From assembly GCA_035762005.1 (NCBI GenBank), contig DASTQA010000012.1, positions 1-35,981 on the forward strand: DNA of 35,981 nucleotides, read 5' to 3'. Source of the DNA: JAIBJN01 sp035762005 (GTDB lineage Bacteria; Actinomycetota; Thermoleophilia; Gaiellales; Gaiellaceae). Shown here in pieces: positions 29,761 to 35,981 of this stretch; the stretch's first letter is position 1; every line of letters begins with the position of its first letter. The notes beneath the pieces were generated by a model. It had not been told where the DNA came from. It was given only the letters and a program-made list of their open reading frames with translations, and made no database searches. Made by a program: the position numbers and the translations under genes.

Positions 29761-30300
29761 ATGGATCCTGACGAACTCCTCGTGCGGCGCGCGCAGCGCG
29801 GCGAGCGCTTCGCCTTCGACAAGCTCGTCGAGCGCCACGAGCAGCGCCTCTACACGCTGGCGGCGCGCGTCCTCGGGTCGCGCGAGGACGCCGCCGACGC
29901 CGTGCAGGACGCGCTCGTCCGGGCGTGGCTCGCGCTGCCGCGGTTCCGCGGGGACGCGCGCTTCTCGACCTGGCTCTACCGGATCGTCGTCAACGCCGCG
30001 CACGACGTCCGCACGAAGCGCCGCGAGCTCGCCGCGGAGGAGCCGCCCGAGCCCGCCGACCCGCGCGACCGCTTCGCCGAGCGCGAGCTCTCCGGCGAGC
30101 TCCAGCGCGCGCTCGACGCGCTCGACGAGCCCTACCGCACGGCAGTCGTCCTCTACGACGTCCTCGGCTGCTCGTACGCGGAGATCGCCGCGGTGACGGA
30201 GGTGCCCGAGGGTACGGTGAAGTCGAGAATCTTCCGCGGGCGGACCGAGCTGGCCGCGCTCCTGGGAACCCGGGAGGAGCGAAGGGAGTCGAAGACGTGA
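29761..30300 (+). CDS. ECF-type RNA polymerase sigma factor
   Basis: 179 aa, ATG 29761. Region 2 (about 9-80): AFDKLVERHEQRLYTLAARVLGSREDAADAVQDALVRAW, RFSTWLYRIVVNAAHD. Region 4 (about 115-170): ALDEPYRTAVVLYDVLGCSYAEIAAVTEVPEGTVKSRIFRGRTEL with the HTH. GAGGAGA 10 nt upstream may be the ribosome site. It is translationally coupled to its anti-sigma factor. Being 2 bp from the divergent glycosyltransferase, its promoter must lie inside that gene. Confidence 0.94.
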   Translation: MDPDELLVRRAQRGERFAFDKLVERHEQRLYTLAARVLGSREDAADAVQDALVRAWLALPRFRGDARFSTWLYRIVVNAAHDVRTKRRELAAEEPPEPADPRDRFAERELSGELQRALDALDEPYRTAVVLYDVLGCSYAEIAAVTEVPEGTVKSRIFRGRTELAALLGTREERRESKT

Positions 30301-30950
30301 TGCCCGTGAAGCACCCGGACGAGCCCGCCCTGCTCGCGTACGTCGAGGAGGAGCTCCCCGTCGAGCGACGCCGGGAGGTCGACGAGCACCTCGCGGCCTG
30401 CGGGACGTGCGCGGAGCAGGTCCGCGCGCTCGGGGTCGCCCGTGCCGCGCTGCGCGCCGCGCCGCTCCTCGAGCTCCCGGAGGAGCGCCGGGCGGCGATC
30501 CTGGCCGCCCTCCCGGAGCGGCGAGACCCGTGGCGGGCGTTCCGGCCCGTGAGGCGGGCGCTCCTCGTCGCGGCGCCCGTCGCGGCGGCGGCCGCCTTCG
30601 TCGGCGTCTTCGTCCTCGCCGCGACCCAGCTCGGGAACGGGGGCGACGACGACTCGGGCGAGGCCGCGCAGGTCGCGGAGGACTCGGCCGCGGAGGAGGG
30701 CGGCGCCCAGGAAGCGCTGACGGGCACGGGCGCCGACACCGCCCCGCAGACGAGCGAGGCGGATTCACGCGGCGTCCGGGTCGGGACGGTCGCCGGGCCG
30801 CCGGCCGAGGTCGTCCGGATCCTCGCGCGCGAGGGGATCCGAGCAGTGGTCGCCGACGGCGCGGTGGTCGCGGAGGGCCGGGCCGCCGAGGTGAGGGCGG
30901 CGCTCGCGGGGCGCGCCGCCGGCCCGGTCGAGGTCTACGCCGGTCGCTAG
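30297..30950 (+). CDS. Zinc-finger (ZAS) transmembrane anti-sigma factor
   Basis: 217 aa from GTG 30297 (GTGA overlap with the sigma gene); ATG 30300 is an equal alternative. The N terminus has the anti-sigma zinc motif HLAACGTC (HxxxCxxC). A transmembrane helix lies at about 85-108 (ALLVAAPVAAAAAFVGVFVL). The extracytoplasmic part is an acidic linker and a small alpha/beta module (VVRILAREGIRAVVADGAVV). It should hold the sigma factor at the membrane and release it on an envelope or redox signal. Confidence 0.88.
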   Translation: MMPVKHPDEPALLAYVEEELPVERRREVDEHLAACGTCAEQVRALGVARAALRAAPLLELPEERRAAILAALPERRDPWRAFRPVRRALLVAAPVAAAAAFVGVFVLAATQLGNGGDDDSGEAAQVAEDSAAEEGGAQEALTGTGADTAPQTSEADSRGVRVGTVAGPPAEVVRILAREGIRAVVADGAVVAEGRAAEVRAALAGRAAGPVEVYAGR

Positions 30951-30957
30951 GCAGCGT

Positions 30958-30978
30958 CCGGGCGCCCGGCGCGCCCGG
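30958..30978 (+). terminator. Hairpin after the anti-sigma gene
   Basis: An 8-bp GC stem (30958-30965 with 30971-30978) around a 5-nt loop, 8 nt after the stop. No U tract. It probably ends the sigma/anti-sigma transcript before the next promoter at 30990. Confidence 0.45.
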
Positions 30979-30989
30979 CCGGAGGCGTC

Positions 30990-31034
30990 TATGCTCGGCG
31001 CGTGGAGCCGTCCGAGCGCGTCGACAGCCCGTAG
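30990..31034 (+). promoter_or_regulatory. -10 element and leaderless 10-codon leader ORF
   Basis: TATGCT (30990-30995) places the transcript start at 31002, the first base of a GTG. The frame from there reads VEPSERVDSP and stops at TAG 31032-31034. The small membrane-protein ORF starts 3 nt later in the same frame. It may be a translated leader, or simply a 36-nt 5' UTR. Confidence 0.4.
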
Positions 31035-31037
31035 AGC

Positions 31038-31190
31038 GTGGCGAGCTTCGTCTGGCTCATCGTCTGGCTCGTGCAGGGGACGCCGAACCTCGAGTGGTTC
31101 GGCACCTGGAACGACTGGTCGGTCGCGCTCCTCGCCTGCATCGTCTTCGACGTCTTCAGCGGCCGCGAGGCGGGCCGGGTCGTCCGGTAG
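31038..31190 (+). CDS. 50-aa two-helix membrane protein
   Basis: GTG 31038 to TAG 31188-31190. SFVWLIVWLVQGTP and WSVALLACIVFDVF are two short membrane helices joined by the Trp-rich turn NLEWFGTWNDW; the C terminus GREAGRVVR is basic. The composition is clearly that of a membrane microprotein, unlike the other frames here. A promoter hexamer upstream supports it. I recognise no named family. Confidence 0.6.
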   Translation: MASFVWLIVWLVQGTPNLEWFGTWNDWSVALLACIVFDVFSGREAGRVVR

Positions 31191-31265
31191 CCTGCTCGCG
31201 CCTCGCCGGCTGCGGGCCGAACGAGGGAAGCGCTCCGAGCCGGTGGAGCGGCAGGGCCTCGGGTC

Positions 31266-31919
31266 CTACGTGAGGTAGAAGTAGAGCGCGTAGAGGAGCT
31301 CGACCGCCGGGCTCGTCGTGTGGACGGTCACGTCCTGGGGGACGTCGAGGAGCGCCTCCGTGTAGTTGAAGATGATCTTGACGCCGGCCTCGACGACGTC
31401 GTCGGCCACCTGCTGCGCCGCCTCCGGGGGGACGGCGAGGACGGCGACGATGATGTTCTTCTCCCGGATGACGTCACCGAGCTCGTCGTAGCTCGAGATC
31501 GTCGTGTCGCCGATCGGCGTACCGACCTTGCTCTCGTCCGTGTCGAAGGCGGCGGCGACGTTGAAGCCGTGGTCGGCGAAGATCGTCGAGCTCGCGATCG
31601 CCTGTCCGAGCCTGCCCCCGCCGAAGAGCACGATGTTGTGCTGGCCCTGCGTGCGGAGGATCTTCCGGATCTCGGCGATGAGGCCGTCGATCGAGTAGCC
31701 GACGCCGCGCTTGCCGAACTTCCCGAAGGCGGAGAGGTCGCGGCGGATCTGGGTCGCGTTGATGTTCGTGTACTCGCTGATCTCCTGCGAGGAGATCCGC
31801 TCCTTCCCCATCTTCCGCGCCTGCGTGAGGACGCGCAGGTACTGCGAGAGGCGCGCGGCGACGCCGACGGTTAGCCGGTCGCCTGCTCTCGCCCCCTCGC
31901 TTGCGATACGCAAGGCCAT
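31266..31919 (-). CDS. rex: Rex, NAD(H)-sensing redox repressor
   Basis: 217 aa, ATG 31919. The winged-helix domain (about 20-85) shows ARLSQYLRVLTQARKMGKERISSQEISEYTNINATQIRRDLSAFG. The Rossmann domain has IVLFGGGRLGQAIASS, AAFDTDESKVG, VLAVPPEAAQQVADDVVEAGVKIIFNYTEALLDVP and a C-terminal domain-swap helix AVELLYALYFYL. It derepresses fermentative/respiratory genes when NADH rises. I found no TTGTGAA-type Rex operator in the sequence just upstream. No Shine-Dalgarno; a TATCCT hexamer 10 nt before the ATG may be its -10. Confidence 0.93.
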   Translation of the reverse strand: MALRIASEGARAGDRLTVGVAARLSQYLRVLTQARKMGKERISSQEISEYTNINATQIRRDLSAFGKFGKRGVGYSIDGLIAEIRKILRTQGQHNIVLFGGGRLGQAIASSTIFADHGFNVAAAFDTDESKVGTPIGDTTISSYDELGDVIREKNIIVAVLAVPPEAAQQVADDVVEAGVKIIFNYTEALLDVPQDVTVHTTSPAVELLYALYFYLT

Positions 31920-31986
31920 CCGAGAGGCAAGGATAACGATGGGCCGTCGCCGAGGCTGGAGGTACCCGTCGGCCGGGCCGAGCCGG

Positions 31987-32223
31987 TCAGGAGCGGAGGC
32001 GGCGGCGGAGGCCCTCGGGGTGGACGAAGTACGTGAAGGCCTCCTCGCCGTCGACCGCCACGACCGGGATGCGCTCGCGGTAGCGGCGCTCGAGCTCCGG
32101 GTCGCCCGCGATGTCGACCTCCTCGAGCTCGAACGGGATCTCGGCCCGGACGCCCGCGAGCACGCGGGCGGCGCTCTCGCAGAGGTGGCAGCCGTCGGCA
32201 CGGTAGACGGTGACGCGGTGCAC
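31987..32223 (-). CDS. Glutaredoxin-like thiol protein
   Basis: 78 aa, GTG 32223, 7 nt after the gdh stop. VTVYRADGCHLCESAARVL has a CxxC at the end of strand 1, and RIPVVAVDGEEAF carries the cis-Pro of the thioredoxin fold. FELEEVDIAGDPELERRY is the middle part of the domain. The CHLC active site and small size fit the DUF836/glutaredoxin family. Its position between gdh and rex is suggestive of redox physiology, but no partner is identifiable. Confidence 0.87.
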   Translation of the reverse strand: MHRVTVYRADGCHLCESAARVLAGVRAEIPFELEEVDIAGDPELERRYRERIPVVAVDGEEAFTYFVHPEGLRRRLRS

Positions 32224-32230
32224 GCCGGCG

Positions 32231-33505
32231 CTACGGGTAGAGGCCGCGCGTGGTCGTCGCCTCCGCGACGCGGCCGACGGCGATCGAGTACGCCGCCTCG
32301 CGCAACGGGATCCCGCGCTCCTCGTGGATCCGCCAGGTCTCCGCGAACGCCCGCGTGACGATCTCGTTCAGCTTCCCGTTCACCTCGGCCTCCTTCCAGA
32401 AGTACTCCTGGAGCCCCTGCACCCATTCGAAGTACGAGACGACGACGCCGCCCGCGTTCGCGAGGATGTCCGGGAGGACGAGGACGCCGCGCTCCGTCAG
32501 GATCCGGTCCGCCTCGGGCGTGACCGGGCCGTTCGCTCCCTCGACGACGAGGGCCGCCTTGACGCGGTCGGCGTTCCCGGCGGCGATGGAGTGCTCGAGC
32601 GCGCAGGGGGCGAGGACGTCGCACTCGAGGAGGACGAGCTCGTCGTTCGAGACCGGCTCCGTGCCCGGCGTCCCCTCGAGGACGCCGTGCTCGCCCTTGT
32701 GCTCCACGGCCGCGGCGACGTCGATGCCGCGCGCCGCGTGGATCCCGCCGCTCGAGTCCGAGAGGGCGACGATCGTCGCGCCGTCGGCGGCGAGGATCTT
32801 GGCGAGGTTCCGGCCGACGTTGCCGAAGCCCTGGATCGCCACGCGCGCCTCCCGCACGGGCCGGTCGCGCCTCCTCAGGGCCTCGCGGATGCAGAATGCC
32901 GCCCCGCGCGCCGTCGCCTCCACGCGTCCGACCGAGCCGCCGAGCTCGAGCGGCTTCCCGGTGACGACGCCGAGCACGGAGTAGCCCTTGTTCATCGAGT
33001 ACGTGTCGAAGATCCACGCCATCTCCCGCGGGCTCGTGCCGACGTCCGGCGCGGGGATGTCGACCTCGGGACCGATCTGGTTGATGATCTCCGTCGTGTA
33101 GCGGCGCGTCATGCGCTCGAGCTCGCCGACGGACATCGCCTTCGGGTTGCAGACGACGCCGCCCTTCGCCCCGCCGAACGGAAGGCCCATGAGCGCGCAC
33201 TTCCACGTCATCCACATCGCGAGCGCCTTCGTCTCCTCGAGCGTCACCGAGGGGTGGTAGCGGATGCCGCCCTTCGAGGGCCCCCGGGCGATGTTGTGGT
33301 TGACGCGGTAGCCCTCGAACACCTGCACCGAGCCGTCGTCCATGCGGGCCGGGACGGAGACGACGACCGCCTTCTTGCACTCCGAGAGGACGCCGAGCAT
33401 GTCCTCGTCGAGGCCGACGAGGTCGGCGACGCGCCTGAGCTGGCTCCGCGCCATCTCCCACGGATCCTCCTTCAGGTGCGTCGGGGGAGCCGCGAGCGTC
33501 GTCAC
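32231..33505 (-). CDS. gdhA: Glutamate dehydrogenase (Glu/Leu/Phe/Val dehydrogenase family)
   Basis: 424 aa from GTG 33505, with TGAGGA 9-14 nt upstream. The substrate domain shows VFEGYRVNHNIARGPSKGGIRYHP, the catalytic-Lys segment MGLPFGGAKGGVVCNP and PAPDVGTSPREMAWIFDTYS. The NAD(P) domain has VAIQGFGNVGRNLAKIL and IVALSDSSGG; the residue after strand 2 is Asp rather than a basic one, so NAD+ use is plausible. C-terminal NAGGVVVSYFEWVQGLQ is typical. It is the small hexameric, probably catabolic class. It follows the protease gene by 9 bp. Confidence 0.94.
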   Translation of the reverse strand: MTTLAAPPTHLKEDPWEMARSQLRRVADLVGLDEDMLGVLSECKKAVVVSVPARMDDGSVQVFEGYRVNHNIARGPSKGGIRYHPSVTLEETKALAMWMTWKCALMGLPFGGAKGGVVCNPKAMSVGELERMTRRYTTEIINQIGPEVDIPAPDVGTSPREMAWIFDTYSMNKGYSVLGVVTGKPLELGGSVGRVEATARGAAFCIREALRRRDRPVREARVAIQGFGNVGRNLAKILAADGATIVALSDSSGGIHAARGIDVAAAVEHKGEHGVLEGTPGTEPVSNDELVLLECDVLAPCALEHSIAAGNADRVKAALVVEGANGPVTPEADRILTERGVLVLPDILANAGGVVVSYFEWVQGLQEYFWKEAEVNGKLNEIVTRAFAETWRIHEERGIPLREAAYSIAVGRVAEATTTRGLYP

Positions 33506-33514
33506 CGCCGGTCC

Positions 33515-35981
33515 TCAGCGCTCGACGGTGAAGACCGCCTCGGCGGTCGACGGCCGCGAGCCGTCGTCGCCGTCGACCGGGTGGGCGCGCAGGCGCAGGA
33601 CGTACGAGCCCTCGCGCAGCACCTTCCCCTGCGGCCCCCTGCCGGTGAGGCCGAACGCGTAGCGGCCGGGGAGGACGTCGCGCAGGCGCGCGAGCACCCC
33701 GAGCCGGCGGCCGGCGGCCGTCCACAGCTCGAGCTCGAGCAGGCCGACCGGCTCGATCGCCTCCCCCGCGGCCGTCGCGTCGACCCGCCCGGCGCGGAAG
33801 GCGACGACGACCGGGGCGCGGTCGGACGGCGAGAAGACGTGGTGCGAGATGCGGACGTCCCCGACGAGCGGCTCGCTCTCGGCCTCGCGTTTCGCCACGG
33901 CCCAGGGGACGCGGACCGCCTGGGCCCCCTCGGCGGAGACGACGAGGACGCCGCCGGCGCCGGCCGGCGGCTCGCCGGTGGCCGTGACTCCGACGGCGAC
34001 GTCGGCCGACGCCCCCGCCTTCAGCGAGAGCCGGTTCGGCGCGGCGGTGAAGGCGAGCGGCGAGGCGCCGGGAGCGTCGGGCACGAGGGCGAACGCCACC
34101 TCGAGCGGGCGCGTCGTGACGTTGCGGACGGTCATCGTCCGCGTCGCGCTCCACGTCGGGCCCTGCGCGCGGCCGAACGCGAGCGTCGCCGGCTCGACCA
34201 CGAGCTCGGCCGTCGCGGCGTGCGCGGGATCCACGAGGCCGCCTCCCTGGGTCGTCACCGCGAGGGGCCCGGTGCTGCGCCCGAGACGCCCCGCGCTGCC
34301 GACGAGCGCGCTCTTCAGCTCGAGCGCCGAGAGCGCGGGCCGGGCCTCGGCGACGAGGGCGGCGGCCCCGGCGACGACGGCCGCCGCGGCGCTCGACCCT
34401 GTCACGGTGGCGAACGTCTCGCCGCCGGCGTCGGCGGTCGCGAGGCCGATGCCCGGGGCGACGAGGTCCGGCTTCACGCGCCCGTCGAAGGAGACGCCGC
34501 CCGAGGAGAACGGCGCCACCTCCATGAGGGCCTCGTTCGCGAGCGCCTCGCCGCCGCCGAGGTCGAGGACCGCCTCCTCCCCCGCGACGGCCGCGGCCTC
34601 CAGGCGCCCGCCGGCCGCGGACGGCACCGCGAGCACGGGGACGTCGAGCCCGTGCTGGACCTCGAGCGCCCCGGCGGGCAGCGCGGTCCCGGCCACGAGG
34701 ACGGCGGCCGCCCCGGCCGCCACGGCGTTCCGGACGCGGCTCTCGAGCGAGCCGCCCTCGGGTCGCACGACCGCGGCCTTGCCCGCGACGAGGCTGACCC
34801 CGTCGGGCGCGAAGAAGTCGCCGAGGACGTCGCCGCTCGCCCGCGTGCCAGCCGCCCGGGACGTGTCCGAGAGCGTCGGCCCCGCGACGGCGGCGACTCC
34901 CATGCGGAGCGCGGACTCCGGGCCGGCGGCGCCGAGGATCCTGACCGCCTCGTCGAGAACCGTGTCAGAGCCCACGCGGAGCGTCGCCTCGGCCTGCAGC
35001 ACCTCCCGCCGCGCGTCCAGGGCGCCGACCGCGAGCGCCTCGGAGGCTGCCGCGGGAGCGGCGACGCCGCCGAAGCCACCGCCGGGGCGGCCGTCGTTCC
35101 CGACGGGCGCGACGACGAGCGTCCCGAGCCGCGCGGCACCGGCGACGGCGCGCGCCTCGGGACTGTCGGCGAAGGCCGCGTAGGGCTGGACGCCGCCGAC
35201 GAGGGCGATCGGGGCGCGGTCGACGACGGCTCCGTCGCCGTTCGGGTCGACCGCCCGCTCGAGGCCGGCGAGCAGGTGGTCGCCACGGCCGAGCACCGCC
35301 CAGCCGCCGTCGGCGGTCCGCCTCCAGGCCATGACACGGATCGGGAGGACGGTCGCACCCGGAGCCACGCCGGCGAGCCCGTCCGGCCCACCGGCGCCCG
35401 CGACGAGCCCGGCGAGCCGCGTTCCGTGCGCCTCGACGACGCCGGGCTCCCCCGGCTTCGGCGCCGGCGCGAGGTCGCGGTCGCCGTCGACGACGTCGTA
35501 GCCCCTGGCGATCCGCCCGCGGAGGTAGGGGTGCCGGCCGTCGACGCCGGTGTCGATCACCGCGACGGTGACGCCCCGGCCGGTGAAGCCCGGCAGCGAG
35601 ACGTCCGCACGGTCGCCGGCGGCGGCCGGAGGCTCGCCGGCGGCGAGCGCCTCGGCCGAGGGCGAGGCCGGGTAGACGGCCCGCACGGGGTAGACGCCTG
35701 CGAGACCCTGCGCGCGCTCGAGCTCGGCGAGGGCCCGCGCTCCCACGACCGTGGAGAAGCCGTTGAGGGTCCGCGTGAAGACCTGGTCGCGCTCGACGCG
35801 GACGCCGCGCTCCCGCAGGCCGGCGAGCAGGAGCCGCTGCGCGCCCTCCGCCTCGGCGGTCCACCGCCGCTGTGCCCGCGCCGCCGGCGTCTTCTCCGCG
35901 GCGTCGAGGCGGTCGGCGAGCGAGGGGGCGGTCAGGACGACGAGGATGCGCTGCCGCTGCTCGGGCGCCGCAGTCGGCCGG
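33515..35981 (-). CDS. S8 subtilisin-like serine protease, multidomain (5' end beyond window)
   Basis: At least 822 aa; the frame is open to the window edge, so the start is missing. The first ~90 residues seen, including RTLNGFSTVV, are an I9-type propeptide. The catalytic triad is present: Asp in VAVIDTGVDG, His in EAHGTRLAGLVAG, Ser in TGSSAAAAVVAG, with oxyanion Asn in VVAPVGNDG. The Ser motif is GSSAAAA instead of the common GTSMAAP. A PA-type insert (AVLVAGTALPAGALEVQHG) lies between His and Ser. The C-terminal ~230 residues are Fn3/Ig-like (TLAFGRAQGPTWSATRTMTV; a FlgD-like HHVFSPSDRAPVVVAF). Secreted or wall-associated protease; substrate unknown. An internal GTG at 35746 is not the true start. 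Confidence 0.9.
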   Translation of the reverse strand, partial: RPTAAPEQRQRILVVLTAPSLADRLDAAEKTPAARAQRRWTAEAEGAQRLLLAGLRERGVRVERDQVFTRTLNGFSTVVGARALAELERAQGLAGVYPVRAVYPASPSAEALAAGEPPAAAGDRADVSLPGFTGRGVTVAVIDTGVDGRHPYLRGRIARGYDVVDGDRDLAPAPKPGEPGVVEAHGTRLAGLVAGAGGPDGLAGVAPGATVLPIRVMAWRRTADGGWAVLGRGDHLLAGLERAVDPNGDGAVVDRAPIALVGGVQPYAAFADSPEARAVAGAARLGTLVVAPVGNDGRPGGGFGGVAAPAAASEALAVGALDARREVLQAEATLRVGSDTVLDEAVRILGAAGPESALRMGVAAVAGPTLSDTSRAAGTRASGDVLGDFFAPDGVSLVAGKAAVVRPEGGSLESRVRNAVAAGAAAVLVAGTALPAGALEVQHGLDVPVLAVPSAAGGRLEAAAVAGEEAVLDLGGGEALANEALMEVAPFSSGGVSFDGRVKPDLVAPGIGLATADAGGETFATVTGSSAAAAVVAGAAALVAEARPALSALELKSALVGSAGRLGRSTGPLAVTTQGGGLVDPAHAATAELVVEPATLAFGRAQGPTWSATRTMTVRNVTTRPLEVAFALVPDAPGASPLAFTAAPNRLSLKAGASADVAVGVTATGEPPAGAGGVLVVSAEGAQAVRVPWAVAKREAESEPLVGDVRISHHVFSPSDRAPVVVAFRAGRVDATAAGEAIEPVGLLELELWTAAGRRLGVLARLRDVLPGRYAFGLTGRGPQGKVLREGSYVLRLRAHPVDGDDGSRPSTAEAVFTVER

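Noticed and set aside
31920..31986. Rex autoregulatory operator upstream of rex
   Set aside because: No TTGTGAA/TTCACAA-type inverted repeat could be found in the gap.
1..35981. CRISPR array, prophage, transposon or defence system
   Set aside because: No direct-repeat array, integrase, transposase, terminal repeats or defence-type proteins were found; gene content is housekeeping throughout.

Overview
This window looks like a core-metabolism stretch of a chromosome from a very GC-rich actinobacterium. By eye G+C is well above 70%, with GTG starts and nearly every gene joined to the next by 4-bp ATGA/GTGA overlaps. A Thermoleophilia-like lineage (Gaiellales/Solirubrobacterales) is the best guess, from the Ig-like 'FECRLDEGAF..C' surface protein, the TANNNT promoters next to start codons and the overall gene content. 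That placement is an inference. I see no prophage, insertion sequence, CRISPR array or defence island.

Region 1 (1-6635) is histidine biosynthesis. The tail of a ScyD/ScyE-like beta-propeller gene ends at a strong hairpin. hisA is divergent from a seven-gene run: a TrpR/YerC-family regulator, hisG, hisD, a fused hisC-hisB, hisH, hisF and hisIE. The hisA/regulator gap holds an AT-rich imperfect palindrome and two overlapping -10 elements, which suggests an autoregulated two-way histidine control point.

Region 2 (6640-15183, all minus) holds a TPR/TM/Ig-like surface protein, an amidinotransferase-fold hydrolase, a membrane-anchored coiled-coil protein and an ABM-domain protein. It continues with tRNA-Val(GAC) and its terminator, an integral membrane protein, an M23 peptidase, an Eis-like acetyltransferase and a PcrA/UvrD helicase.

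Region 3 (15463-22970, minus) is one long translationally coupled operon under a cobalamin riboswitch: btuF-btuC-btuD-cobU-cobT-cobS-cobC, followed by cinA-like and dppA (M55). The first seven genes take up corrinoids and build the nucleotide loop; the last two appear to be passengers.

Region 4 (22987-31190) has a VanZ-like protein, a degenerate HAD protein and a coiled-coil microprotein (plus), then hppA, mtnP, a DUF1844-like protein, a GCS2-family ligase and a GT4 glycosyltransferase (minus). An ECF sigma factor and zinc-finger anti-sigma pair (plus) is followed by a 50-aa membrane protein.

Region 5 (31266-35981, minus) has the redox repressor rex, a glutaredoxin-like protein, glutamate dehydrogenase and a large S8 subtilase that runs off the window.

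The most unusual items are the HisC-HisB fusion, a compact HisD missing one 36-residue block, the regulator/operator at hisA, a tRNA-Val with C33 whose 5' end forms the stop codon of a protein gene, a terminator inside the M23 signal-peptide codons, and the extended B12 operon.
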